NCBI GenBank assembly: GCA_018375675.1 | Contig: JAHACW010000083.1 | Span: 1 to 5,714 of the forward strand | Origin: Actinomyces sp. | GTDB taxonomy: Bacteria; Actinomycetota; Actinomycetes; Actinomycetales; Actinomycetaceae | Length of the DNA stretch: 5,714 bases | Direction: 5' to 3' | Shown here: piece after piece, positions 1 to 5,714 of the stretch | Layout of the letters: each line of letters begins with the position of its first letter | Numbering within the stretch: position 1 is the stretch's first letter | Made by a program: the position numbers and the translations under genes | Notes under the pieces: generated by a model | What the model was told of the DNA's origin: nothing | The model's input: only the letters and a program-made list of their open reading frames with translations | The model's database searches: none

Positions 1-93
1 GCCCAGCCTCCATTCCGAACCTGGAAGCTAAGCCCGGCAGCGCCAATGGTACTGCAACCGCCAGGTTGTGGGAGAGTAGGACACCGCCACAAC
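1..93 (+). rRNA. rrf: 5S ribosomal RNA, 3' part (5' end outside window)
   Basis: This is the 3' part of a 5S rRNA, the small RNA of the large ribosomal subunit. The sequence shows the conserved CCATTCCGAAC loop near 10-20, GGAAGCTAAG (22-31), GCGCCAATGGTACTGC (40-55), and the GGGAGAGTAGG-ACACCGCC block (70-88) that ends bacterial 5S genes. Compared with the usual length of about 117-122 nt, roughly the first 28-30 nt lie before position 1. The 3' end is set at about 93 by comparison with other 5S rRNAs and could be off by a few bases, because its pairing partner at the 5' end is not visible. It is presumably the last gene of a 16S-23S-5S operon, as a terminator follows at once. Confidence 0.93.
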
Positions 94-102
94 ACACTTG
101 GT

Positions 103-145
103 CGAGAGGGACGGACCGCGATAGCGTGCCGTCCCTCTCGTTTTT
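103..145 (+). terminator. Rho-independent terminator of the rRNA operon
   Basis: A perfect 12-bp inverted repeat, CGAGAGGGACGG (103-114) against CCGTCCCTCTCG (129-140), is followed directly by TTTTT (141-145). Within the loop, CGC (117-119) can pair with GCG (124-126) above a 2x2 internal mismatch. It lies about 10 bases after the 5S end and most likely ends rRNA transcription, separating it from the downstream operon. Confidence 0.92.
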
Positions 146-260
146 GCGGCCCCATGCCGCTGATAAGCTGCCCGTCGTCTACTATTGGGTGGTTGAACGC
201 GCACGATGCGCACCATGAACAAGAGCGCGCCAACCGGCGCAGGAATAGAGGATAGACACC
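146..260 (+). promoter_or_regulatory. Leader and presumed promoter region of the downstream operon
   Basis: This 115-base gap between the rRNA terminator and the first start codon should hold the operon promoter, but no convincing -35/-10 pair is visible. The best -10-like words are GATAAG (162-167) and TACTAT (180-185), each matching TATAAT at four positions, without a good -35 at normal spacing. TTGAAC (193-198) resembles a -35 but lacks a clear partner. Two small 5-bp hairpins can form, 199-203 with 207-211 and 227-231 with 236-240. AGAGGA (247-252), 8 bases before the ATG at 261, is a strong ribosome binding site and supports that start. Confidence 0.4.
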
Positions 261-2723
261 ATGGCAGAAGAGACTCGAGGACGCGGCGAATTCGGCCGTG
301 GTGGATACCAGAAGCGCCAGCCGCAGTGGCGCGATCGCGACGGGGAACGATCCGACCGCGGCGAGCGTGGTGGCTTCCGTCGTGATGATCGTCGTGGTGG
401 CTTCCGCGACGACCGTCGTGATGGCGAGCGCGGTGGTTTCCAGCGTCGCGACAATGATCGTCGTGACTTTGGTTCGCGCGATGATCGTCGTGGGGACCGC
501 GGCGGCTACCAGCGGCGCGACGACCGCCGTGGAAATTTCGAGGACCGCGGCGAGCGTGGCGGCTTCCGTCGTGATGATCGTCGTGACGGTGATCGTGGCT
601 TCCAGCGTCGTGATGATCGTCGTGGTGGCTTCCGCGACGACCGTCGTGATGGCGAGCGCGGTGGTTTCCAGCGTCGCGACAATGATCGTCGTGGGGACCG
701 CGGCGGCTACCAGCGGCGCGACGACCGCCGCGGCGGCTTCCAGGATCGCGGTCGCGGGGGAGCGCCTCGTAACGACGGCGGTTACAAGAGTTACTCCTCG
801 ACGGATGAGTACGTCTCGCCCAACGGTAATGAGCCGACGATTCCCGCCGGCGTCAGCGCAGAGGAACTCGATCGCGACGCTCTGCGCGCTCTGACCACCC
901 TTTCTGGTCCCAATCGTGACATTGTTGCCCGTCACCTGGTGATGGCCGGCCAGCTGATCGATCTTGATCCTGAGGCTGCCTACCAGCATGCGCAGGCCGC
1001 TGTTGCCCGCGCAGGCCGCGTCGACGTTGTGCGTGAGGCCGCTGCGCTTACCGCCTACGCTTCGGGTCGCTATGAGGAAGCTCTGCGCGAGGTTCGCGCC
1101 GTGCGTCGTATGCGTGGCGATTCGTCGCTGCGTGCCGTGGAAGCCGACGCTGAGCGTGGCCTCGGCCATCCGGAAAAGGCCGTCGAAATTATCGACGCCA
1201 CCGATCCCTCGACCCTCGATCTCTCCGAACAGGTCGAGCTTGTGCTCGTTTCCTCCGGCGCCCGCGCGGATCTCGGCCAGGCCGAGGTTGGCCTCGTGAT
1301 CGTTGACGATGCACTTGCAGCGCTGCCGGCTGAAGCTGACGATGAACTGCGCCGCCGCCTGATGGAGGTCAAGGCGCAGCGACTGCTCGACCTTGGCCGC
1401 GAAGACGAAGCCGCAGAGGTCGTTGCCTCGATGCCCGCCGAGGTCGAGGACACGGAGATTGTCGATATTGCCCTGTACGCTGATGCCGACGTGGACGGGA
1501 AGCGTTCCCCGCTGCGCGGCTCCGGCACGGCTCTGGCGGAAGAATACGACTGCGCACTGCTCGACCTTGACGGTACTGCGTGGTCCGGTAACGAGACGAT
1601 CGAGCACGCGGCCGCGTCGGTTATCGAGGCGCGCGAGGCCGGCATGGCTTCCGCCTTTGTCACCAACAATGCGATGCGAACCCCCCAGCAGGTGGCCGAA
1701 AAGCTGAACTCCATGGACTTCCAGGCGACGCCTGACATGGTCATGACCTCCGCGATGGACATCGCAGCGATCATGGCTGAAGAGCTCGAGGAGGGTTCGA
1801 AGGTCTTCGTCATCGGCGGTGCCGGTCTGCGTCTCGCTCTCGAGGAGCGTGGCTTTGTCCTGGTGGACAGTGCAGAAGAGGAGCCCGTTGCAGTCGTTCA
1901 GGGCCTCGACAAGAAGGTCGACTGGGCGCTGTTGTCCGAAGGTGCTTTCGCGATCGAGCGTGGGGCCGCTTTCTACGCCTCGAACCTTGATGCAACCTTG
2001 CCTATCGAACGCGGCCAGGCACTGGGCAACGGCTCGCTGGTTCGCGCTATTCAGCACGCGACGCGCAAGCGTCCGATTGCTGGCGGCAAGCCTGAGCCGG
2101 GTATCTACCGCCGTGCCGGCGAGCTCGTGGGCGCGCAGAACCCGCTCGCTGTCGGTGATCGCCTCGAGACCGACATTATGGGTGCTGTCGCCGCCGGCGT
2201 GCCTGCACTGCACGTCCTGACGGGCGTCCACCAGGCGCGCGACGTCATCCGCGCCCCGCGCGGACAGCGTCCCACCTACCTCGCGATCGACATGCGTGGT
2301 CTGCTGGAGGCACACCCGGCGCCCAAGCACCACCGCGACGGCACGTGGACCTGCGGTGTCTCTCAGGTCGCTAAGGCCACGCGCTCCGGCGTGCTCACTC
2401 TCGACGACGTTGAGCTGACCGAAGCCGTCACGATCAGCATCGACTCGTACCGCGCTCTTGCCGCTGCGGCGTGGGAGTATGCGGACGGTGCCGGCACGCC
2501 GGTCACCTGCCCCGACATCACGGTCGTGGACAATGACGATCCCGCGGGTATCGTCTCCCAGCCCGAGCCCGTTGCCGCGGTGGACGAGGATGACTTCTAC
2601 GACGTTGCTGCGGATGCCGACAAGCTACCTGAACCGGGTGCTTCGACCCCCGCATTCCTGCCCGGTGAGGAGGAGCTCGAGGAGCTCCTGGAGCGCACGG
2701 CGGATCTGGACGAGCAGGCCTGA
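261..2723 (+). CDS. RGG/Arg-rich repeat + TPR-like domain + HAD-IIA (NagD-type) phosphatase fusion protein
   Basis: 820 aa, cytoplasmic by appearance (no signal peptide or membrane segment). Residues about 6-170 are disordered and rich in R, D and G, with eleven RGG tripeptides, ten of them followed by F or Y. Residues about 198-405 are helical and TPR-like, with VSAEELD, VARHLVMAG (222-230) and GRYEEALREVRAVRRMRG (269-286), resembling actinobacterial Rv1691-type proteins. Residues about 428-680 are a HAD-IIA phosphatase: motif I DLDGT (nucleophile D435, acid/base D437), motif II TNN (T468), a C2-type cap between motifs II and III, motif III GGKPEP (K610), and motif IV GDRLETD (D633, D638). 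Residues about 690-745 match the C-terminal extension of M. tuberculosis Rv1692, reported as a glycerol-3-phosphate phosphatase. A D/E-rich tail ends the protein. All catalytic residues are present, so activity is likely; the substrate is inferred by homology. The ATG is chosen from its AGAGGA site. The stop overlaps the next start (TGATG). Confidence 0.9.
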   Translation: MAEETRGRGEFGRGGYQKRQPQWRDRDGERSDRGERGGFRRDDRRGGFRDDRRDGERGGFQRRDNDRRDFGSRDDRRGDRGGYQRRDDRRGNFEDRGERGGFRRDDRRDGDRGFQRRDDRRGGFRDDRRDGERGGFQRRDNDRRGDRGGYQRRDDRRGGFQDRGRGGAPRNDGGYKSYSSTDEYVSPNGNEPTIPAGVSAEELDRDALRALTTLSGPNRDIVARHLVMAGQLIDLDPEAAYQHAQAAVARAGRVDVVREAAALTAYASGRYEEALREVRAVRRMRGDSSLRAVEADAERGLGHPEKAVEIIDATDPSTLDLSEQVELVLVSSGARADLGQAEVGLVIVDDALAALPAEADDELRRRLMEVKAQRLLDLGREDEAAEVVASMPAEVEDTEIVDIALYADADVDGKRSPLRGSGTALAEEYDCALLDLDGTAWSGNETIEHAAASVIEAREAGMASAFVTNNAMRTPQQVAEKLNSMDFQATPDMVMTSAMDIAAIMAEELEEGSKVFVIGGAGLRLALEERGFVLVDSAEEEPVAVVQGLDKKVDWALLSEGAFAIERGAAFYASNLDATLPIERGQALGNGSLVRAIQHATRKRPIAGGKPEPGIYRRAGELVGAQNPLAVGDRLETDIMGAVAAGVPALHVLTGVHQARDVIRAPRGQRPTYLAIDMRGLLEAHPAPKHHRDGTWTCGVSQVAKATRSGVLTLDDVELTEAVTISIDSYRALAAAAWEYADGAGTPVTCPDITVVDNDDPAGIVSQPEPVAAVDEDDFYDVAADADKLPEPGASTPAFLPGEEELEELLERTADLDEQA
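354..542 (+). repeat. Tandem macro-repeat copy 1 inside the RGG region (63 codons)
   Basis: This encodes residues 32-94 and abuts copy 2. Three blocks recur. Positions 354-396 match 543-585 with one mismatch over 43 bp. Positions 378-465 are identical to 606-693 over 88 bp. Positions 481-529 are identical to 682-730 over 49 bp. Copy 1 contains nine codons (DFGSRDDRR) that are absent from copy 2. Lengths and offsets are all multiples of three, so gain or loss of a unit keeps the frame. Confidence 0.92.
543..743 (+). repeat. Tandem macro-repeat copy 2 inside the RGG region (67 codons)
   Basis: This encodes residues 95-161, directly after copy 1. Relative to copy 1 it carries 13 extra codons (DGDRGFQRRDDRR) and lacks nine, which accounts for the 189 versus 201 bp lengths and for offsets of 189, 228 and 201 bp between matching blocks. 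The identity extends to third codon positions, which points to recent duplication or ongoing gene conversion rather than protein-level selection alone. Confidence 0.92.
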
Positions 2724-2911
2724 TGGCATTACGCGAGCAGACTGAGGCCCGCCTGGTCGGTTTCGATCAGCTCGGTGCGTCCCTTCAAGTGGAGACGCTC
2801 CGCGCGATCGAGGCCGACCTACGGCGGGCCCTGTCTGCCGACGCGCCGAGCGGCACGGTCCGCCCCGGCGCGCAACCAACTGGTTCAGGCAACGAGGGGG
2901 GCGGCGCATGA
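2723..2911 (+). CDS. Small conserved-position protein of unknown function (62 aa)
   Basis: I do not recognise a domain. The first 40 or so residues look helical and mixed-charge (LVGFDQLGASLQVETLRAIE, then ADLRRAL). The last 20 are rich in G, P, S and T and probably disordered. There is no signal peptide, membrane segment or cysteine. Its ATG overlaps the phosphatase stop (TGATG), its TGA overlaps the tlyA start (ATGA), and a weak GAGCAGG (2712-2718) precedes it, so translation is likely coupled. M. tuberculosis also has a small unknown gene (Rv1693) at this exact place between the phosphatase and tlyA. I take the two as positional equivalents without having aligned them. Being fitted base-to-base between two genes argues that it is real. 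Confidence 0.72.
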   Translation: MALREQTEARLVGFDQLGASLQVETLRAIEADLRRALSADAPSGTVRPGAQPTGSGNEGGGA

Positions 2912-3735
2912 AGTTACGCAGAATCGACTCCGAGCTGGTGCGCCGCGGCCTTGCGAAGTCCCGTGCAGCTGCCGCACAGATGATTGAGGACGGGCGCGTC
3001 AAGCTCGATGGACAGATCGTGCTCAAGCCCGCACGCCAGATGGATCCCGCTCAGGCGATCGTCGTCGAGGAATCAGACGATCCGGAATACGTATCGCGTG
3101 GCGCTCACAAGCTTGCGGGAGCACTCGATGCGCTCGGTGATAAGGCCCCGCTGATCGAGGGGCGTCGTGCTCTGGACGCAGGTGCTTCGACGGGTGGTTT
3201 CACCGATGTGTTGCTGCGGCGCGGCGCAGCATCCGTCGTCGCCGTCGACGTCGGGTATGGCCAGCTCGCATGGAAGTTGCAGAGCGACCCGCGCGTGGAG
3301 GTGCACGATCGGACGAACGTGCGCACCCTCGATCCAGCTTCCGTCGCTCCCGCCCCGGAGCTTGTGGTCGGTGATATGTCGTTCATTTCGCTGACGCTGG
3401 TACTTCCGGCTCTCGTCGCTGCGGCAGCACCCCACGCCGATTTCCTCCTGATGGTCAAGCCCCAGTTCGAAATCGGTAAGGAACGCCTCGGCCACGGCGG
3501 CGTTGTCCGTAATCCCGAGCATCATGTTGAAACTGTGGAAACGGTTGCGCGGTGTGCCATTGACCTTGGCTTGGATATCGCTGCGATCGCTGCGTCACCG
3601 CTGCCCGGTCCGTCCGGAAACGTCGAGTATTTCGTGCATATGCGCCGCGACTATCCGGATCCCATCGATCCCGCGCAGCTCACTGACTATATCCGGCGTG
3701 CGGTTGAGGCCGGTCCAGCTGGAGGTTCCCGATGA
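2908..3735 (+). CDS. tlyA: TlyA-family rRNA (cytidine-2'-O)-methyltransferase
   Basis: 275 aa, close to the 268 aa of M. tuberculosis TlyA. The family methylates the ribose 2'-OH of 23S C1920 and, in type II enzymes, also 16S C1409 (E. coli numbering). Loss confers capreomycin/viomycin resistance in mycobacteria. Residues about 4-55 are an S4-type RNA-binding domain (RRIDSELVRRGLAKSR). From about 62 follows an FtsJ-like Rossmann methyltransferase with SAM loop DAGASTGGF (90-98), DVGYGQLAW (114-122), DMSFISL (156-162), VKPQFE (183-188) and PLPGPSGNVEYF (231-242). The catalytic tetrad seen in TlyA is intact as K68, D156, K184, E240. The N-terminus resembles the mycobacterial dual-target form more than the LDEY-type N-terminus of type I; this is inference. 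GAGGGGGG (2894-2901) precedes the ATG. The stop overlaps nadK by 4 bases. Confidence 0.95.
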   Translation: MKLRRIDSELVRRGLAKSRAAAAQMIEDGRVKLDGQIVLKPARQMDPAQAIVVEESDDPEYVSRGAHKLAGALDALGDKAPLIEGRRALDAGASTGGFTDVLLRRGAASVVAVDVGYGQLAWKLQSDPRVEVHDRTNVRTLDPASVAPAPELVVGDMSFISLTLVLPALVAAAAPHADFLLMVKPQFEIGKERLGHGGVVRNPEHHVETVETVARCAIDLGLDIAAIAASPLPGPSGNVEYFVHMRRDYPDPIDPAQLTDYIRRAVEAGPAGGSR

Positions 3736-4562
3736 CTCGTGTCCTGATGGTCCGTCACCGTCACAGGCCCAACGCGGTGACGAGCGCCGTGAGTCTTGCA
3801 GATGCACTCAAGGAACGCGGCATTGACGTCGTCGACGACGCTTCGGGCGGCGACATCGATATGGTGCTCTCGATCGGTGGCGACGGCACTTTCTTGGTCG
3901 CTGCGTCGAGCGCGCGTGCTTTGGACGTTCCCCTTCTCGGTATCAACGCCGGCCACATGGGATTCCTGACGGAACTCGGTGATAAGGGCACGGGCGATCT
4001 CGCACGCAAGATTGCGGATGGCGACTTTTCGGTCGAACGACGCATGACACTCGATGTCACGATGGAACGTCCCGACGGATCGAAGGCTGACGACTGGGCG
4101 CTCAACGAGGCTGTCGTCATGCACACCGACGTCGCGCATCCCGTTCATTTTGCGCTCGTCGTCGATGGGCAGGAAGTGTCAACGTACGGTGCTGACGGCA
4201 TGATTTTGTCGACTCCCACCGGATCGACCGCCTACTCGTTCTCCGCGGGAGGCCCGGTCGTGTGGCCTGATACCGAGGCGATTGTTGTCGCCCCGTTGGC
4301 CGCTCACGGCCTTTTCACACGCCCGCTTGTCGTTGGCCCGTCGGCGTGCGTGGAGATCGTTGTTCTCGACGACATGTGGACCCCTCCGGAGATGTGGTGC
4401 GATGGCCTGCGACGGATGACAGTTCCCGCTGGAGCAGTGGTTCGCGCGCGCGTCGGTTCGTCACCCGTTCAGCTTGTACGTGTGGACGACACGCCGTTTT
4501 CTGCGCGGCTCGTCCGCAAGTTCAATCTTCCCGTGCGCGGGTGGAGGGATGGTCCCCGGTGA
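3732..4562 (+). CDS. nadK: NAD kinase
   Basis: 276 aa, cytosolic; phosphorylates NAD+ to NADP+, the only route to NADP in most bacteria. Actinobacterial members often accept polyphosphate as well as ATP, but nothing visible here settles donor choice. The N-terminal Rossmann-like half carries GGDGT (49-53, catalytic D51) and NAGHMGF (72-78). NE (125-126) contacts the nicotinamide nucleotide. The C-terminal beta-rich half has GADGMILSTPTGSTAY (153-168) followed by SFSAGGP, then the family-typical ending FSARLVRKFNLPVRGW. Only 48 residues precede GGDGT, about 34 fewer than in the M. tuberculosis enzyme but similar to Bacillus NAD kinases, so I do not read this as truncation. The ATG overlaps the tlyA stop (ATGA), with GGAGG at 3721-3725 six bases upstream. 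Confidence 0.95.
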   Translation: MTRVLMVRHRHRPNAVTSAVSLADALKERGIDVVDDASGGDIDMVLSIGGDGTFLVAASSARALDVPLLGINAGHMGFLTELGDKGTGDLARKIADGDFSVERRMTLDVTMERPDGSKADDWALNEAVVMHTDVAHPVHFALVVDGQEVSTYGADGMILSTPTGSTAYSFSAGGPVVWPDTEAIVVAPLAAHGLFTRPLVVGPSACVEIVVLDDMWTPPEMWCDGLRRMTVPAGAVVRARVGSSPVQLVRVDDTPFSARLVRKFNLPVRGWRDGPR

Positions 4563-5714
4563 TCGAGTCTCTCGATATTTCGCATCTCGGTGTCATCGAG
4601 TCTGCACACGTTGACTTTGGTGAGGGCCTTATCGTCGTCACCGGTGAGACCGGTGCGGGTAAGACGATGGTGCTGTCGAGTCTCCAGCTGCTGCTCGGCG
4701 CCCGCGCGGATGCTGCGCTCGTGCGCTCGGGCGCCGACCGTCTGTCCGTCGATGGCATTTTCTCGGTCAACGACGAGGTTGCAGCACGCGTTGAGGATGC
4801 CGGAGGCCTCGTCGAGGGTGGTGAGCTGATTGTCGGTCGTTCGGTGCGTGCCGCAGGCCGGTCGCGCGCGCACCTCGGATCGCGCCCCGTGCCGGCCGCG
4901 GTCTTGACGGATATTGTCGGGTCGATGGTGACGATCCACGGGCAGTCCGACCAGATCCGCTTGACGGGGGAAGCCGCACAGCGCCGAGCGCTCGATCAGT
5001 TTGGCGGTGAGGGACACACAGCTCTGCTTGAGGAATATCGCGCAGCATTCCGTCACGCGGTCGATGTCAAGCATCGCCTGGATTCGCTGCGCGGCGATGC
5101 GAGCGAGCGCGCTGAGGAGCTGGAGGATCTGCGAGCCGCTATCAAGCAGATCGAAGAGCTTGATCCTGCGGTCGGCGAGGAAGAAGACCTTGTTCGCGAG
5201 GCAGCTCGCCTGACGAACGTTGAGGACCTGCGTGCGCTGGTTGGTGTGGCTCTGGGCTATCTCAAGGGTGATGATCGGGGCGACTTTACTGGGGCCGTCG
5301 AGGCGACCCGTCACGCGTACGCACAGCTCGATGATGCAGCTCGATTTGACGAGGCCGTAGCCGAGTTCGTGGGACGTGCACGTAATCAGGTGCTTGAGCT
5401 GGAAGCACTTGCTGATGACGTCTCAGCGTACCTGTCGCGCCTCGACGCGGATCCGGACAGGCTTGCGCAGATTCACGCGCGACGCGCGGCGATCAAAGAC
5501 GTGCTGCGCGGGCGCGCAGCTGACATCGACGGGCTCCTCGCATGGGCTGATGAGGCTCGCTCGCGCATCGAAGAGCTTTCTTCACCGGCATCCGATCCGG
5601 AGTCTGTTGAACGTGAACTGACGGCCGCCCAGGAGCGTGTGCTTGAGTGCGGGCGCCGCGTCACGCAGGCCCGTGTGCGTCTAGCGGCCCAGCTCGCCGA
5701 GGGCGTGAACGAGG
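4559..5714 (+). CDS. recN: DNA repair protein RecN, N-terminal 385 residues (runs off right edge)
   Basis: RecN is an SMC-like ATPase that acts early in recombinational repair of DNA double-strand breaks. The frame opens at GTG 4559, overlaps the nadK stop as GTGA, and stays open to the window end. GGAGGGA (4543-4549), nine bases upstream, supports this start; the nearby ATG at 4549 is out of frame. Residues 1-28 form the typical RecN start (IESLDISHLGVIESAHVDFG), followed by Walker A GETGAGKT (29-36), LLLGARAD and the Q-loop-like IHGQSDQIRL (126-135). From about residue 155 the sequence becomes charged and helical, the first arm of the coiled coil (ELEDLRAAIKQIEEL and following). RecN proteins are usually about 550-590 aa, so the second coiled-coil arm, the ABC signature and Walker B lie beyond the window. 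Confidence 0.94.
   Translation, partial: MIESLDISHLGVIESAHVDFGEGLIVVTGETGAGKTMVLSSLQLLLGARADAALVRSGADRLSVDGIFSVNDEVAARVEDAGGLVEGGELIVGRSVRAAGRSRAHLGSRPVPAAVLTDIVGSMVTIHGQSDQIRLTGEAAQRRALDQFGGEGHTALLEEYRAAFRHAVDVKHRLDSLRGDASERAEELEDLRAAIKQIEELDPAVGEEEDLVREAARLTNVEDLRALVGVALGYLKGDDRGDFTGAVEATRHAYAQLDDAARFDEAVAEFVGRARNQVLELEALADDVSAYLSRLDADPDRLAQIHARRAAIKDVLRGRAADIDGLLAWADEARSRIEELSSPASDPESVERELTAAQERVLECGRRVTQARVRLAAQLAEGVNE

Noticed and set aside
354..743. Regular short repeats that could suggest a CRISPR array or a non-coding repeat
   Set aside because: There are no equal-length unique spacers, unit spacing is uneven, and the whole stretch is an open coding frame with in-frame periodicity.
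298..894. A + strand 198-aa open frame rich in V, A, S and T over the RGG region
   Set aside because: It is the +1-shifted reading of the repeat array, with no ribosome binding site and no family resemblance. Its hydrophobic look follows from shifting GTC/GTG/GCG-like triplets.
1491..1560. Possible frameshift or stop between the TPR-like and HAD parts, making the fusion an artefact
   Set aside because: The frame is continuous through the linker (about residues 405-428) with normal codon use, and both flanking domains are in the same phase.
1070..1813. A 247-aa minus-strand open frame, rich in serine and arginine
   Set aside because: It lies fully antisense to the TPR/HAD gene. Its composition is what a high-GC gene gives in the reverse frame, and it shows no motif.
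4550..4620. recN at first looked broken because no ATG start is present
   Set aside because: GTG at 4559 has a good ribosome binding site (GGAGGGA) and gives the normal RecN N-terminus, so the gene is intact as far as the window shows.
4469..5314. A 281-aa minus-strand open frame
   Set aside because: It is antisense to the nadK end and to recN, whose Walker A and family motifs make the + strand the coding one. No domain is recognised in the reverse translation.

Overview
The window looks like a piece of a high-GC Gram-positive (Actinomycetota) chromosome, most likely from the Actinomycetaceae or a close relative. This rests on GC-rich third codon positions and on gene order. HAD phosphatase, small unknown protein, tlyA, nadK and recN appear in the same order as Mycobacterium tuberculosis Rv1692-Rv1696. 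The family-level placement is an inference, not a measurement.

Layout: (1) Positions 1 to about 93 are the 3' three quarters of a 5S rRNA, the end of an rRNA operon that enters from the left. A strong intrinsic terminator follows at 103-145. (2) A leader of about 115 bases carries a good ribosome binding site. (3) A very large gene (261-2723, 820 aa) joins four parts: an arginine/aspartate/RGG-rich disordered region made of two tandem DNA macro-repeats, a TPR-like helical domain, a complete NagD-type HAD phosphatase, and an acidic tail. In M. tuberculosis the helical protein and the phosphatase are separate neighbouring genes (Rv1691, Rv1692). (4) Four further genes follow with no gaps: a 62-aa protein of unknown function, tlyA (rRNA 2'-O-methyltransferase), nadK (NAD kinase) and the first 385 codons of recN, which starts at GTG and runs off the right edge.

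All five coding sequences are on the + strand. Every junction overlaps by 1 or 4 bases, so they almost certainly form one translationally coupled transcription unit. The products cover phosphate-ester metabolism (probable glycerol-3-phosphate or related phosphatase), ribosome modification, NADP supply and double-strand-break repair. They do not form one pathway; the cluster is a conserved actinobacterial neighbourhood. The feature most worth attention is the fused first protein and its recently duplicated RGG array. I see no mobile element, CRISPR array, tRNA or defence cassette.
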